In this document: piece by piece, positions 15,353 through 25,897 of the stretch
Layout of the letters: each line of letters starts with the position of its first letter
Numbering within the stretch: position 1 is the stretch's first letter
Source: Streptomyces panaciradicis
GTDB taxonomy: Bacteria > Actinomycetota > Actinomycetes > Streptomycetales > Streptomycetaceae
Length of the DNA stretch: 50,718 bases
NCBI RefSeq assembly: GCF_023516615.1
Contig: NZ_JAMGBF010000089.1
Coordinates: forward strand, 1 to 50,718
Direction of reading: 5' to 3'
The notes under the pieces: model-generated
The model's input: only the letters and a program-made list of their open reading frames with translations
What the model was told of the DNA's origin: nothing
The model's database searches: none
Program-made: the position numbers and the translations under genes

Positions 15353-15952
15353 ATGACAAGCCGACGCCTCTGGGCTCGCCGCACAGCCGTCATCACCGTC
15401 TCCGCCTCGGCCCTGGCGGCACTGGCCGCCCCCGCGAACGCGGCGACGAGCACCGGGAGCGTCGACTACGCCACCTGGCAGAAGGACTGCCAGAGCGTGA
15501 TGGACCAGGCCCTGCCGTACATCAAGGAGCGCATCGCCGCCGCCGGGACGGGCGAGAAGCAGGCGGTCGTCCTCGACATCGACAACACGGCCCTGGAGAC
15601 CGACTTCGGCTTCAGCTGGCCGCAGCCGGCCAACAAGCCCGTCCTGGAGGTCGCCCGGTACGCCCAGCAGCACGGCGTCTCGCTGTTCTTCGTCACCGCC
15701 CGCCCCGGCATCATCTACCTGCCCACCGAGTACAACCTGGAGCACGACGGCTACCAGGTGTCCGGCCTCTACGTCCGCGGTCTCGTCGACCTCTTCAAGG
15801 ACGTCGCCGCCTACAAGACCGCCCAGCGCGTCGCCATCGAGAACAAGGGCTACGACATCATCGCCAACATCGGCAACAGCGCGACCGACCTCTCGGGCGG
15901 CCACGCCGACAAGACCTTCAAACTGCCGGACTACGACGGTCAGCTGTCGTAG
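15353..15952 (+). CDS. Secreted HAD-superfamily acid phosphatase (class B-like)
   Basis: 199 residues. A Tat-like or Sec signal (RRLWARRTAVITVSASALAALAAPANA, cleavage near 31) shows export. HAD motif I is VLDIDNTALETD (the two Asp of DxDxT), motif II is FFVTARPG, the Lys of motif III is in AAYKTAQR, and the acidic end is NIGNSATDL. Members hydrolyse phosphomonoesters outside the cell. GAGAGGA lies 7 bases before the ATG. It has its own promoter region and a strong shared terminator with clpC. Confidence 0.9.
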   Translation: MTSRRLWARRTAVITVSASALAALAAPANAATSTGSVDYATWQKDCQSVMDQALPYIKERIAAAGTGEKQAVVLDIDNTALETDFGFSWPQPANKPVLEVARYAQQHGVSLFFVTARPGIIYLPTEYNLEHDGYQVSGLYVRGLVDLFKDVAAYKTAQRVAIENKGYDIIANIGNSATDLSGGHADKTFKLPDYDGQLS

Positions 15953-15973
15953 CCGCTCCTGCTGCGGGCATGG

Positions 15974-16009
15974 AGAAGGGGCCGGTGCCCGAAAGCACCG
16001 GCCCCTTCT
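15974..16009. terminator. Bidirectional terminator between phosphatase gene and clpC
   Basis: Perfect 15-bp stem (15974-15988 with 15995-16009) and a 6-base loop CCGAAA, between two convergent genes. Confidence 0.9.
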
Positions 16010-16025
16010 GGCGTCGCCGTGAGGC

Positions 16026-18551
<2,526 letters not shown>

Positions 18552-18981
18552 CGTTAATCGCTCCTCAGAGCGGTCAGGCAGTGGGGGGAACTTCCCCTCC
18601 CTGTCCTTCCGCAGCTTAGTCCCGCAAGCGGGGACCGCTCATTCCAACTGCCGACACCGTCGATGGCCTCCTGACCCCGAACGCCGACATCTGCTCCAAC
18701 CCGATGGTGCGAGACGATGTTCCCGCAGGCCAGGCAGTTACCCCACTCGCCAGTACGCCGATGGCGAACGTGAGACCACCTTGCCTGCGTGTCGCCCCCT
18801 CCCACTAGGGATGTCTTACCCGCTGGGACTGACACTCCATGCCGCGCGCCCCCCATTGCTCCGCTATGGGCGAACAACCTTGCGCCACCCCGCACCCCCG
18901 CACGCCCCCTTTTCCGAAACTCAGCGCATTCGCCAGAACACCCAGCGTAACTCGCGAGCACTTCTCACGGTTGCCATTGGC
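18552..18981. other. clpC upstream region (430 bp), weak PafBC-like promoter
   Basis: No gene is supported. On the minus strand GTGTCAGTC (18835 to 18827), 8 bases, TAAGAC (18818 to 18813) has the spacing of the DNA-damage promoter and seven of nine box bases, but a poor last -10 base. It would give clpC a leader of about 255 bases. A GTCCC-gcaagc-GGGGAC inverted repeat lies near 18628. I could not match a ClgR or HspR operator with confidence. Confidence 0.35.
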
Positions 18982-19605
18982 ATGGTTGGCAGCGACCCCT
19001 CGGTCACCCCGGATCTCACGGTCCCACTTCCCCGCCGGCCTCTCGAGGCGGGCTCGCGAATCCGCGAGTGGTACGAGAACGAATTGGAGTGGCGAACGGT
19101 GCCCGTGCGGCCCGGTGCTCCGGTGCGGCTTTCCGTGGGCGAACGCTTCGACGTCCTGGACGTGCCGGCGGCAGCGGGCCGGGCGGGGCTGCGCCATCTC
19201 GGGCCGTACTCTCCGGTGGCCCTCCAGGGCGAGCGGATGCGGCTGCTGGTGGCGCCGGGCAGCGCGGAGGAGCTGCCGGGGCTGCTGGACTGGCTGGAGT
19301 GGGGCGGGCTGGTGCCCGACCTGCGAGCGATCGGCGAGGGGGGCGTCATGGACGCGCCGTCGCCGCCGGACCGCGGGGACACCCTGCAGGGGGCCGCCGT
19401 ATGGCTGCGGCCCCCCGAACCCGGGCGCGCGGTCGAGGCCTCGCTGCCGACGCTGTCGGCCACGGGGGGCGTCGGTGGCGCCCCCGATCTCGTACGACTC
19501 GTGGACACGGTGGCAGCGCACTGCCACCGGTTGCGGCTGAGGCGCGCGTGCGCCCAGCCTTCGGCCGTCGATCCGGCCAGTGATCAGGCGTTGGCCTTCT
19601 CGTAG
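18982..19605 (+). CDS. SCO3374-family conserved actinobacterial protein
   Basis: 207 residues, function unknown. The sequence (WYENELEWRTVPV, GERFDVLDVPAAAGRAGLRHLGPYSPVALQGERMRLLVAPGSAEELPGLLDWLEWGGL, GAAVWLRPP, LVRLVDTVAAHCHRLRLRRA) matches the family named after S. coelicolor SCO3374, which lies between clpC and lsr2 there too. The N-terminal half resembles the fold seen in bifunctional primase-polymerase N-terminal domains (my impression only). The ATG at 18982 has no good ribosome site. The 3' end overlaps lsr2 by 22 bases tail to tail. Confidence 0.8.
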   Translation: MVGSDPSVTPDLTVPLPRRPLEAGSRIREWYENELEWRTVPVRPGAPVRLSVGERFDVLDVPAAAGRAGLRHLGPYSPVALQGERMRLLVAPGSAEELPGLLDWLEWGGLVPDLRAIGEGGVMDAPSPPDRGDTLQGAAVWLRPPEPGRAVEASLPTLSATGGVGGAPDLVRLVDTVAAHCHRLRLRRACAQPSAVDPASDQALAFS

Positions 19606-19919
19606 GCCTCGCGGATGGACGCGGGAACACGGCCGCGGTCGTTGACCTCGTAACCGTTCTCCTTCGCCCAGGCGCGGATCTGTGCGGTGTCCTGGCTGCC
19701 ACCGGAAGCGGGGCGCGTCTTTCCGCGCCCGCCCGCGGAACGGCCTCCGGTACGACGACCGCCCTTCACGTAAGGCTCGAGAAGGCCGCGGAGCTTGTCC
19801 GCATTCGCGGTCGTGAGATCGATCTCGTACGTCTTGCCGTCCAACGCGAACGTGACGGTCTCGTCCGCCTCGCCGCCGTCGAGGTCGTCGACAAGAAGGA
19901 CCTGAACCTTCTGTGCCAC
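19584..19919 (-). CDS. lsr2: Nucleoid-associated protein Lsr2
   Basis: H-NS-like xenogeneic silencer that bridges AT-rich DNA; in Streptomyces it silences many specialised-metabolite clusters. 111 residues. The N-terminal dimerisation domain (1-55, VLLVDDLDGGEADETVTFALDG) is followed by a basic Gly/Arg linker and the C-terminal DNA-binding domain (75-111) with the AT-hook-like RGR at 95-97 (NDRGRVPASI). The GTG at 19919 is chosen because GAAAGGAAA lies just upstream and because the family begins AQKVQ; an ATG 12 bases further up is less likely. Confidence 0.96.
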   Translation of the reverse strand: MAQKVQVLLVDDLDGGEADETVTFALDGKTYEIDLTTANADKLRGLLEPYVKGGRRTGGRSAGGRGKTRPASGGSQDTAQIRAWAKENGYEVNDRGRVPASIREAYEKANA

Positions 19920-19985
19920 CGGATTTCCTTTCATCCAAAACTTGAGGGCCTGGGGTCTGCGGCGTCCGCCGTTTCGCCGTCCCCT

Positions 19986-20014
19986 GTTATATGCAGTACT
20001 GCAGTACGTCGGAA
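19986..20014 (-). promoter_or_regulatory. Probable lsr2 promoter with a palindromic operator in its spacer
   Basis: Minus strand: TTCCGA (20014 to 20009), 17 bases, TATAAC (19991 to 19986). Within the spacer is the perfect 12-bp palindrome GTACTGCAGTAC (19996-20007), overlapped by a second palindrome, TGCAGTACTGCA. A protein bound there would block polymerase. This is one of the few AT-rich spots in the window. Confidence 0.55.
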
Positions 20015-20150
20015 AGCAAACCGCTTTTCCGGGAAAAACACAAACCCCTCGACAGCGGGACAGCCGGTCCGGCACAGTCAGGGAACATGCGCGTTTCGGA
20101 CATAGGGAACGCGGGCAGGTAGGCGCTCGAATACTTCCCGTGATCGGTGA

Positions 20151-20702
20151 TCACAGATGCAGAAGCATCCGGCTGTTGCCCAAGGTGTTGGGTTTCACCC
20201 GTTCGAGACCGAGGAACTCCGCCACGCCCTCGTCATAGGAACGCAGCAGCTCCGCGTAGACATCCATGTCCACCGGCGTCTCACCGATCTCGACGAAGCC
20301 GTGCTTGCCGAAGAAGTCCACTTCGAAGGTGAGGCAGAAAACGCGGCGAACACCCAGCCAGCGCGCTGTGTGCAGCAACTTCTCCAGCAACTGGTGTCCG
20401 ACGCCGGCGCCCTTCAGGCCCGGCTTCACCGCGAGAGTGCGAACTTCCGCGAGATCTTCCCACATGACGTGCAGGGCACCGCAGCCGACGACCTCCGCGT
20501 TGTCGTCTCGTTCGGCGACCCAGAACTCCTGGATGTCCTCGTAAAGCGTGACCGTCGCTTTGTCGAGCAGGATGCGGTCACGCACGTAGGTGTCGAGGAG
20601 ACGACGCACGGCCGCGACATCGCCGGTACGCGCCCGGCGGACGGTGATGGCTTTAGCGCTGACTTCAGGACCTTCGAGACCTTCGGGGCTCTCTGCTGAC
20701 AT
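20151..20702 (-). CDS. GNAT acetyltransferase, N-acetylglutamate synthase-like
   Basis: 183 residues. The acetyl-CoA loop is LAVKPGLKGAGVGHQLLEKLL (R/Q-x-x-G-x-G/A type), with FEVDFFGKHGFVEIGETP as the last strands. The sequence resembles the short actinobacterial ArgA-type enzymes that make N-acetylglutamate for arginine synthesis, known from M. tuberculosis Rv2747; I rate that assignment as likely but not certain. TAGCGT at 20714-20709 ends 6 bases before the ATG, so the transcript is likely leaderless, and that -10 overlaps the stop codon of the BlaI gene upstream. Confidence 0.85.
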   Translation of the reverse strand: MSAESPEGLEGPEVSAKAITVRRARTGDVAAVRRLLDTYVRDRILLDKATVTLYEDIQEFWVAERDDNAEVVGCGALHVMWEDLAEVRTLAVKPGLKGAGVGHQLLEKLLHTARWLGVRRVFCLTFEVDFFGKHGFVEIGETPVDMDVYAELLRSYDEGVAEFLGLERVKPNTLGNSRMLLHL

Positions 20703-20711
20703 GAGCGGACG

Positions 20712-21128
20712 CTATCGCCCGCCGTCGCCGGGCGGAGAGCCGGGGTTCTCCTGTTCGGTCGCCTCTTCCGGTCCTTGGACCATCCGTACCGCGTCTCGCA
20801 GGGCCTGTCGCTGTTCCTCGCTCATCATCCCGAAGAAGGCGACGAGAGCGGCCGCGGGGTTGTCGCTCTGGGACCACGCGTCGTTCATCAGCGCGGCTGC
20901 GTACGCGGCCCGGGTGGAGACGGCCTCATATCGATAGGCCCGGCCTTCCGCTTCGCGGCGCACCCAGCCCTTCTGATGGAGATTGTCCAAAACGGTCATC
21001 ACCGTGGTGTACGCGATGGACCGTTCCTGCTGAAGGTCTTCCAGGACTTCTCGAACGGTGACCGGGCGGTTCCACTTCCACACCCGCGTCATGACCGCGT
21101 CTTCGAGTTCTCCCAATGGGCGAGGCAC
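20712..21128 (-). CDS. BlaI/MecI/CopY-family transcriptional regulator
   Basis: 138 residues. Winged helix about 4-75 (LGELEDAVMTRVWKWNRPVTVREVLEDLQQERSIAYTTVMTVLDNLHQKGWV), then a dimerisation helix. Family members repress beta-lactamase or copper genes and are cleaved by a BlaR1-type protease; no blaR1-like gene is next door, so the signal is unknown. I prefer the GTG at 21128 because TATTGT ends 7 bases before it (leaderless). The ATG at 21158 would add ten residues that the family does not usually have. ATGTCGAGT lies 8 bases before TATTGT, a weak PafBC-like match. Confidence 0.85.
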   Translation of the reverse strand: MPRPLGELEDAVMTRVWKWNRPVTVREVLEDLQQERSIAYTTVMTVLDNLHQKGWVRREAEGRAYRYEAVSTRAAYAAALMNDAWSQSDNPAAALVAFFGMMSEEQRQALRDAVRMVQGPEEATEQENPGSPPGDGGR

Positions 21129-21264
21129 AGCTCGCACAATAGTGGCAGAACTCGACATTCGCGTGCCGGACGTGCGGTTTCTCTGGCAAACGTGAACAAA
21201 AAGGGCGTACGACTCGGGTGTCGAGCCGTACGCCGGGCTTGGCGCCGGGGGTGCCGGGCCGTCG

Positions 21265-21444
21265 TCAGCCGTCGGTCTTCGCGGTCTCCTGCCGCACTCC
21301 CTCGGTGCGGGCGAGCACGGCGTCGACGGCCGCGTCCTCCTTGGCCTTGTTGGCCCCGCCCTGGGTCTTCACGATCACCCTGATCACGCCGATGAAGAAC
21401 ACGGCCATGACGACCGGGGGCACGAGCGCGGAGACGTAGTCCAT
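21265..21444 (-). CDS. Small single-pass membrane protein
   Basis: 59 residues: one N-terminal membrane helix (about 3-26, VSALVPPVVMAVFFIGVIRVIV) and a charged cytoplasmic tail (KTQGGANKAKEDAAVDAVLARTEG). Unknown function; the same short protein is, as I recall, conserved in Streptomyces near coaX. TACTCT ends 6 bases before the ATG. The GGAGG next to the ATG is too close to act as a ribosome site, which also favours leaderless translation. Confidence 0.75.
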   Translation of the reverse strand: MDYVSALVPPVVMAVFFIGVIRVIVKTQGGANKAKEDAAVDAVLARTEGVRQETAKTDG

Positions 21445-21517
21445 GCCTCCAGAGTAGCCAGGGGGCGACGGACGGCCTGGGCGGGGGCGGGTGTCGGCCG
21501 GGTGGCCGCCTTTCGTC

Positions 21518-22228
21518 TCAGCCCGCGACGAGCCGCGGGGGCGGGGTCGCCGAGGTGGCGGGCGGGGTCGGCCTGCGGCGCGGGAAGACCTCGCCGGGGG
21601 TGGGGACCGGACGCCCCGGCTTGGGGGCGGCCGGGGCCGGAGCGGGGGCGGGCCTGGGGGACGCCGGCTTCTCCGCGGGCTTCTTCTCGGGCTTTCGCGC
21701 GGGGTCCTGCCCGGCTCCGTCGCCCGAGTCCGTCCCGGCGCCCTCCAGGGCGCCCGAGAGGCCCCCGGGAAGCGCCGTGAGGCGGGTACGGGAGGCGGGG
21801 ACGGCCGGGGCCGCCGTGCGGGCCGTGGCGCGCGCCAGACGGGCGCGCACGTCCTGCTCCGCGAGCGTCCGGCAGCGCCCCAGCAGGGCGGCGGCGACCG
21901 AGTTGCCCCGCAGCGCCCTGAGCGCGGCGAGGTCGTCGGGGCCCGGCCGGTAGCCGGTGGCCAGCGTCTCCTCCAGCAGGGCCAGATAGCCGGCGGCGGT
22001 TCCGGGCAGGGCGGCGCGGTAGCGGGCGAGATCGGCCACCAGGAAGGCACGCAGCCGGGCACCCTCACACATCGCCTCGTCGAGGGAGTCGGCGAGGCGG
22101 AGGCAGTCCTGGACGTCCTCGGCCGAGGCGGGGCTGGGCTGAAGGGCGAGGGCGAGAGCGCGGCGGAGCACACGCAGCTCCTCCACGCCGAACGCCATGC
22201 CGCCGCGGGATCCGTATGGCGTGGGCAT
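21518..22228 (-). CDS. Conserved helical protein with a Pro/Ala-rich tail
   Basis: 236 residues, function unknown. Residues 10-150 are helical (MAFGVEELRVLRRALALALQ, SAEDVQDCLRLADSLDEAMCEGARLRAFLVADLARYRAALPG). The last 90 residues are Pro, Ala, Lys and Gly and should be disordered. The start at 22228 (MPTPYGSRGGM) is chosen because TACCGT ends 6 bases before it; no Shine-Dalgarno is present. Followed by the small membrane protein gene on the same strand. Confidence 0.75.
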   Translation of the reverse strand: MPTPYGSRGGMAFGVEELRVLRRALALALQPSPASAEDVQDCLRLADSLDEAMCEGARLRAFLVADLARYRAALPGTAAGYLALLEETLATGYRPGPDDLAALRALRGNSVAAALLGRCRTLAEQDVRARLARATARTAAPAVPASRTRLTALPGGLSGALEGAGTDSGDGAGQDPARKPEKKPAEKPASPRPAPAPAPAAPKPGRPVPTPGEVFPRRRPTPPATSATPPPRLVAG

Positions 22229-22376
22229 GCGGCGACGGTACGCGCTAATCAGACAAATTCGACATAAAGGACCGGTGTGGCGCGGCAGAGCCACCCGGTT
22301 GCCTCGCGGGCACACCCCGTGCGGCGCAGGGAGGGCGGGGCCGGCCGCGTTTCGTGCGGCCGGCCGCCGGCCGTCC

Positions 22377-23174
22377 TCACATACGCGACACGTTCCGCTC
22401 GTACACCAGGCGCAGTCCGATCAGGGTCAGCCACGGCTCGTGCTCGTCGATCACGGACGACTCGCCGAGCACCATGGGCGCCAGTCCGCCCGTCGCGATC
22501 ACCGTGACCTCGTCCGGGTCCTCCGCGAGCTCGCGGGCCATCCGGCTCACCACTCCGTCGACCTGGCCGGCGAACCCGTAGACGATGCCGGACTGCATCG
22601 CCTCGACCGTGTTCTTGCCGATCACGCTGCGGGGCCGCGCCACCTCGATCTTGCGCAGCTGCGCGCCCCGGACGCCGAGCGCCTCGACGGAGATCTCGAT
22701 GCCGGGGGCGATGACCCCGCCGATGTACTCCCCGCGCGCGGAGACCGCGTCGAAGGTCGTCGCCGTGCCGAAGTCGACGACGATCGCGGGGCCGCCGTAG
22801 AGGTCGACGGCCGCGACGGCGTTGATGATCCGGTCGGCGCCGACCTCCTTGGGGTTGTCGGTGAGGATCGGCACGCCGGTCTTCACGCCGGGCTCGACGA
22901 GGACGGCGGGCACGTCCCCGTAGTAGCGCCGGGTCACCTCGCGCAGTTCGTGCAGCACGGAGGGGACGGTCGCGCAGATGGCGATGCCGTCGATGCCGTC
23001 GCCGAGCTCGTCGCCGAGCAGCGGGTGCATCCCCATCAGGCCCTGCAGCAGCACCGCCAGTTCGTCCGCCGTGCGGCGCGCGTCCGTGGAGATGCGCCAG
23101 TGCTCGACGATGTCGTCGCCGTCGAAGAGGCCCAGGACGGTGTGGGTGTTGCCCACGTCGATCGTCAGCAGCAT
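22377..23174 (-). CDS. coaX: Type III pantothenate kinase CoaX
   Basis: Phosphorylates pantothenate with ATP, the first step of CoA synthesis. 265 residues. ASKHA-fold motifs: phosphate loop TIDVGNTHTVLG (4-15), the GADRIINAVAA motif and VVDFGTATTFDAV near 125-140. Nine bases after nadC; the GGAG near the nadC stop can serve as ribosome site. Type III enzymes are not inhibited by CoA and usually need a monovalent cation. It ends the five-gene cofactor operon that starts at 27854. Confidence 0.95.
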   Translation of the reverse strand: MLLTIDVGNTHTVLGLFDGDDIVEHWRISTDARRTADELAVLLQGLMGMHPLLGDELGDGIDGIAICATVPSVLHELREVTRRYYGDVPAVLVEPGVKTGVPILTDNPKEVGADRIINAVAAVDLYGGPAIVVDFGTATTFDAVSARGEYIGGVIAPGIEISVEALGVRGAQLRKIEVARPRSVIGKNTVEAMQSGIVYGFAGQVDGVVSRMARELAEDPDEVTVIATGGLAPMVLGESSVIDEHEPWLTLIGLRLVYERNVSRM

Positions 23175-23183
23175 GGCCCGTAC

Positions 23184-24176
23184 CTACTCCGCCGCTCGCA
23201 GGTCGAGACCGATGTCCAGGATCGGGGAGGAGTGGGTGAGCGCTCCTACGGCGAGGTAGTCCACGCCGGTGTCCGCGTACACGCGCGCGTTGTCGAGGGT
23301 GAGCCGGCCGGAGGCCTCCAGCGCGGCCCGGCCGTGCACGAGGGCGACGGCCTCCTCGCACTCGCCGGGCGTGAAGTTGTCCAGCAGGATCAGGTCGGCT
23401 CCCGCGTCGACGACCTCGCGCAGCTGGTGCAGGGTGTCGACCTCGACCTCGATCGGCAGCTCCGGGAAGGCTTCCCGGACGGCCTTGAAGGCCTGCGCGA
23501 CGCCGCCCGCGGCGACCACGTGGTTGTCCTTGACCAGCGCCGCGTCGGACAGCGACATCCGGTGGTTGACGCCGCCGCCGCAGCGGACGGCGAATTTCTC
23601 CAGGGACCTGAGCCCCGGCGTCGTCTTGCGGGTGTCGCGGACCCGGGCCTTCGTGCCCTCCAGTACGTCCGCCCACGCGCGCGTGGCGGTCGCGATGCCG
23701 GACAGGCGGCACAGGAGGTTGAGCGCGCTGCGCTCGGCGGTGAGGAGGTCACGCGTGCGCGTGGTGACCGACAGCAGCTTCTGCCCGGCCTCCACCCGCT
23801 CGCCGTCCTCCACGTGCCGCTCGACCTCGAACTCGTCCGTGCACACCACGGAGAGCACCGCCTCGGCGACCCTGAGGCCGGCCGCGACGCCCGCCTCGCG
23901 CGCGGTGAAGTCGCCGGTGGCGACGGCGTCCTCGGGGATGGTCGCGACGGTGGTCACGTCCACGCCGTGGTCGAGGTCCTCCTGGATGGCGACGTTGGCG
24001 ATGTCCTCGACTTCCACGGGGTCGAGTCCGGCGTCGGCCAGGAGCTGGGCGAGCGCGGGGTCGAGCCCGCACTCCAGGTATTCCGCGTCCGCGTCGGCGC
24101 CCGCGCCACAGGCGCAGCCGTCACCGCAGCCGCCGTTCGACACGAGGGGGAGGTCGGGGGTGCTCACTTCTGTCAC
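23184..24176 (-). CDS. nadC: Nicotinate-nucleotide pyrophosphorylase (quinolinate phosphoribosyltransferase)
   Basis: Joins quinolinate and PRPP to give nicotinate mononucleotide, with CO2 release. 330 residues, about 45 more than usual because of an N-terminal Cys/Gly-rich extension (CGDGCACG). Core motifs: TVATIPEDAVATGDFTAREAGV, TARTRDLLTAERSALNLL-type active-site helix, VRDTRKTTPGLR, KDNHVVAAGG and EVEVDTL. GTG start that overlaps the nadB stop by 4 bases (GTGA), implying coupled translation. nadA is not in the window. Confidence 0.95.
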   Translation of the reverse strand: MTEVSTPDLPLVSNGGCGDGCACGAGADADAEYLECGLDPALAQLLADAGLDPVEVEDIANVAIQEDLDHGVDVTTVATIPEDAVATGDFTAREAGVAAGLRVAEAVLSVVCTDEFEVERHVEDGERVEAGQKLLSVTTRTRDLLTAERSALNLLCRLSGIATATRAWADVLEGTKARVRDTRKTTPGLRSLEKFAVRCGGGVNHRMSLSDAALVKDNHVVAAGGVAQAFKAVREAFPELPIEVEVDTLHQLREVVDAGADLILLDNFTPGECEEAVALVHGRAALEASGRLTLDNARVYADTGVDYLAVGALTHSSPILDIGLDLRAAE

Positions 24177-25897
24177 TGCTCCTGAGGGCGCTGCCGAGTC
24201 GGCCGGGTCGGGGGGAAGTCTGGGCTATCGGTGGTGTGTACGGCGAGTGTGCGGTCCGGATTCAGCCGTACGACGATGTGGCGGCGCCATGCGGCGTCGT
24301 CGCGCTCGGCGCGGTCCTCGCGCCAGTGGCAGCCGCGCGTCTCCTCGCGCAGACGGGCGGCGGTGACCAGGACGCGGGCCACGCACAGGAGGTTGGTGGC
24401 CTCCCAGGTGTCGACGCCCGGCTCGGAGGTCTTGCCGTTCTCGGCGAGGGCGTCGCGGGCGTCCGCGTGCAGCCGGTCGAGCTGGTCGGCGGCCTTCTCC
24501 AGGGACTGTGCGGAGCGCAGGACGCCCGCTCCGTCAGCCATGATCCGCTGGATGGCGAAACGGTCCTCGGGGGCGAGGAGGGGGTGCGCGGGCCGGTCCG
24601 GGTGCTCGACCGGTTCGGGCACGCGCGCGTGAAGGCCGTCCGCCGCGCGCTCGGCCGCGATGTCGGCCGCGATGCGCTCGGCGTAGACCAGGCCCTCCAG
24701 CAGGGAGTTGGAGGCGAGCCGGTTGGCGCCGTGCACGCCGGTGCAGGCGACCTCGCCGCACGCGTACAGGCCCGCGACGGTGGTGCGGCCCTGGGAGTCC
24801 GTGCGGACGCCTCCGGACGCGTAGTGGGCCGCCGGGGCGATCGGGATGGGCTCGGTGACCGGGTCGATGCCGTTGGCGCGGCAGGCGGCGAGGATCGTCG
24901 GGAAGCGGTGCTCCCACATGTCGGCGCCGAAGTGCCGGGCGTCGAGGAACATGTGCTCGGCGTCCCGCTCCTGCATGCGGCGCATGATGCCCTTGGCGAC
25001 GATGTCCCGGGGCGCAAGCTCGGCCAGTTCGTGCTGTCCGACCATGAACCGCACGCCGTCGGCGTCGACCAGGTGCGCGCCCTCGCCGCGCACGGCCTCG
25101 GAGACCAGCGGCTGCTGGCCCTCGGCGTCGGGGCCGAGGAACAGCACGGTCGGGTGGAACTGCACGAACTCCAGGTCGGAGACCTCCGCGCCCGCGCGCA
25201 GGGCGAGCGCCACGCCGTCACCGGTGGAGACCGAGGGGTTGGTGGTGGCGGAGAAGACCTGTCCCATGCCGCCGGTCGCGAGGACCACCGCGGGCGCGTG
25301 CACGGCGCCCACGCCGTCGTGCTGGCCCTCGCCCATGACGTGCAGGCTCACGCCCGCCGTACGGCCGTCGGCGTCCGTCAGCAGGTCCAGCACGAGCGCG
25401 TTCTCGATCGTGCGCAGCCCACGCGCGCGTACCGCCTCCACGAGCGCCCGGGAGATCTCCGCGCCGGTCGCGTCACCGCCCGCGTGGGCGATGCGGCGGC
25501 GGTGGTGGCCGCCCTCGCGGGTGAGCTCCAGGTCGCCCTCTTCGGACTCGTCGAAGTGCGCGCCGGTCGCGATGAGCCGGCGCACGGCGTCGGGGCCCTC
25601 GGTGACGAGGATGCGCACCGCCTCCTGGTCGCACAGGCCGGCGCCGGCCACCAGGGTGTCGTCCAGGTGCTGTTCGGGGGTGTCCCCCTCGCCGAGGGCC
25701 GCGGCGACGCCGCCCTGCGCCCAGCGGGTGGAGCCGTCGTCGAGGCGGGCCTTGGTGACCACGACCGTGTTCAGACCGGCGGCCTCGCAGCGCAGCGCGG
25801 CGGTCAGGCCGGCGACTCCGGAGCCGACGACCACGACGTCGGCGGAGATGGCCCAGCCGGGTGCGGGCGCGTGCAGTTTTATGCCTGTGCTGGTCAC
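24173..25897 (-). CDS. nadB: L-aspartate oxidase
   Basis: FAD enzyme that oxidises aspartate to iminoaspartate, the first step of de novo NAD synthesis. 574 residues. FAD motif VVVVGSGVAGLTAALRCEAAG (about 20-40), RWAQGGVAAAL, the substrate region HRRRIAHAGGDATG, and YACGEVACTGVHGANRLASNSLLEG for the second FAD motif. The C-terminal helical domain starts near 440. GTG start with a 4-base overlap with the panC stop. Confidence 0.95.
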   Translation of the reverse strand: MTSTGIKLHAPAPGWAISADVVVVGSGVAGLTAALRCEAAGLNTVVVTKARLDDGSTRWAQGGVAAALGEGDTPEQHLDDTLVAGAGLCDQEAVRILVTEGPDAVRRLIATGAHFDESEEGDLELTREGGHHRRRIAHAGGDATGAEISRALVEAVRARGLRTIENALVLDLLTDADGRTAGVSLHVMGEGQHDGVGAVHAPAVVLATGGMGQVFSATTNPSVSTGDGVALALRAGAEVSDLEFVQFHPTVLFLGPDAEGQQPLVSEAVRGEGAHLVDADGVRFMVGQHELAELAPRDIVAKGIMRRMQERDAEHMFLDARHFGADMWEHRFPTILAACRANGIDPVTEPIPIAPAAHYASGGVRTDSQGRTTVAGLYACGEVACTGVHGANRLASNSLLEGLVYAERIAADIAAERAADGLHARVPEPVEHPDRPAHPLLAPEDRFAIQRIMADGAGVLRSAQSLEKAADQLDRLHADARDALAENGKTSEPGVDTWEATNLLCVARVLVTAARLREETRGCHWREDRAERDDAAWRRHIVVRLNPDRTLAVHTTDSPDFPPTRPTRQRPQEQ

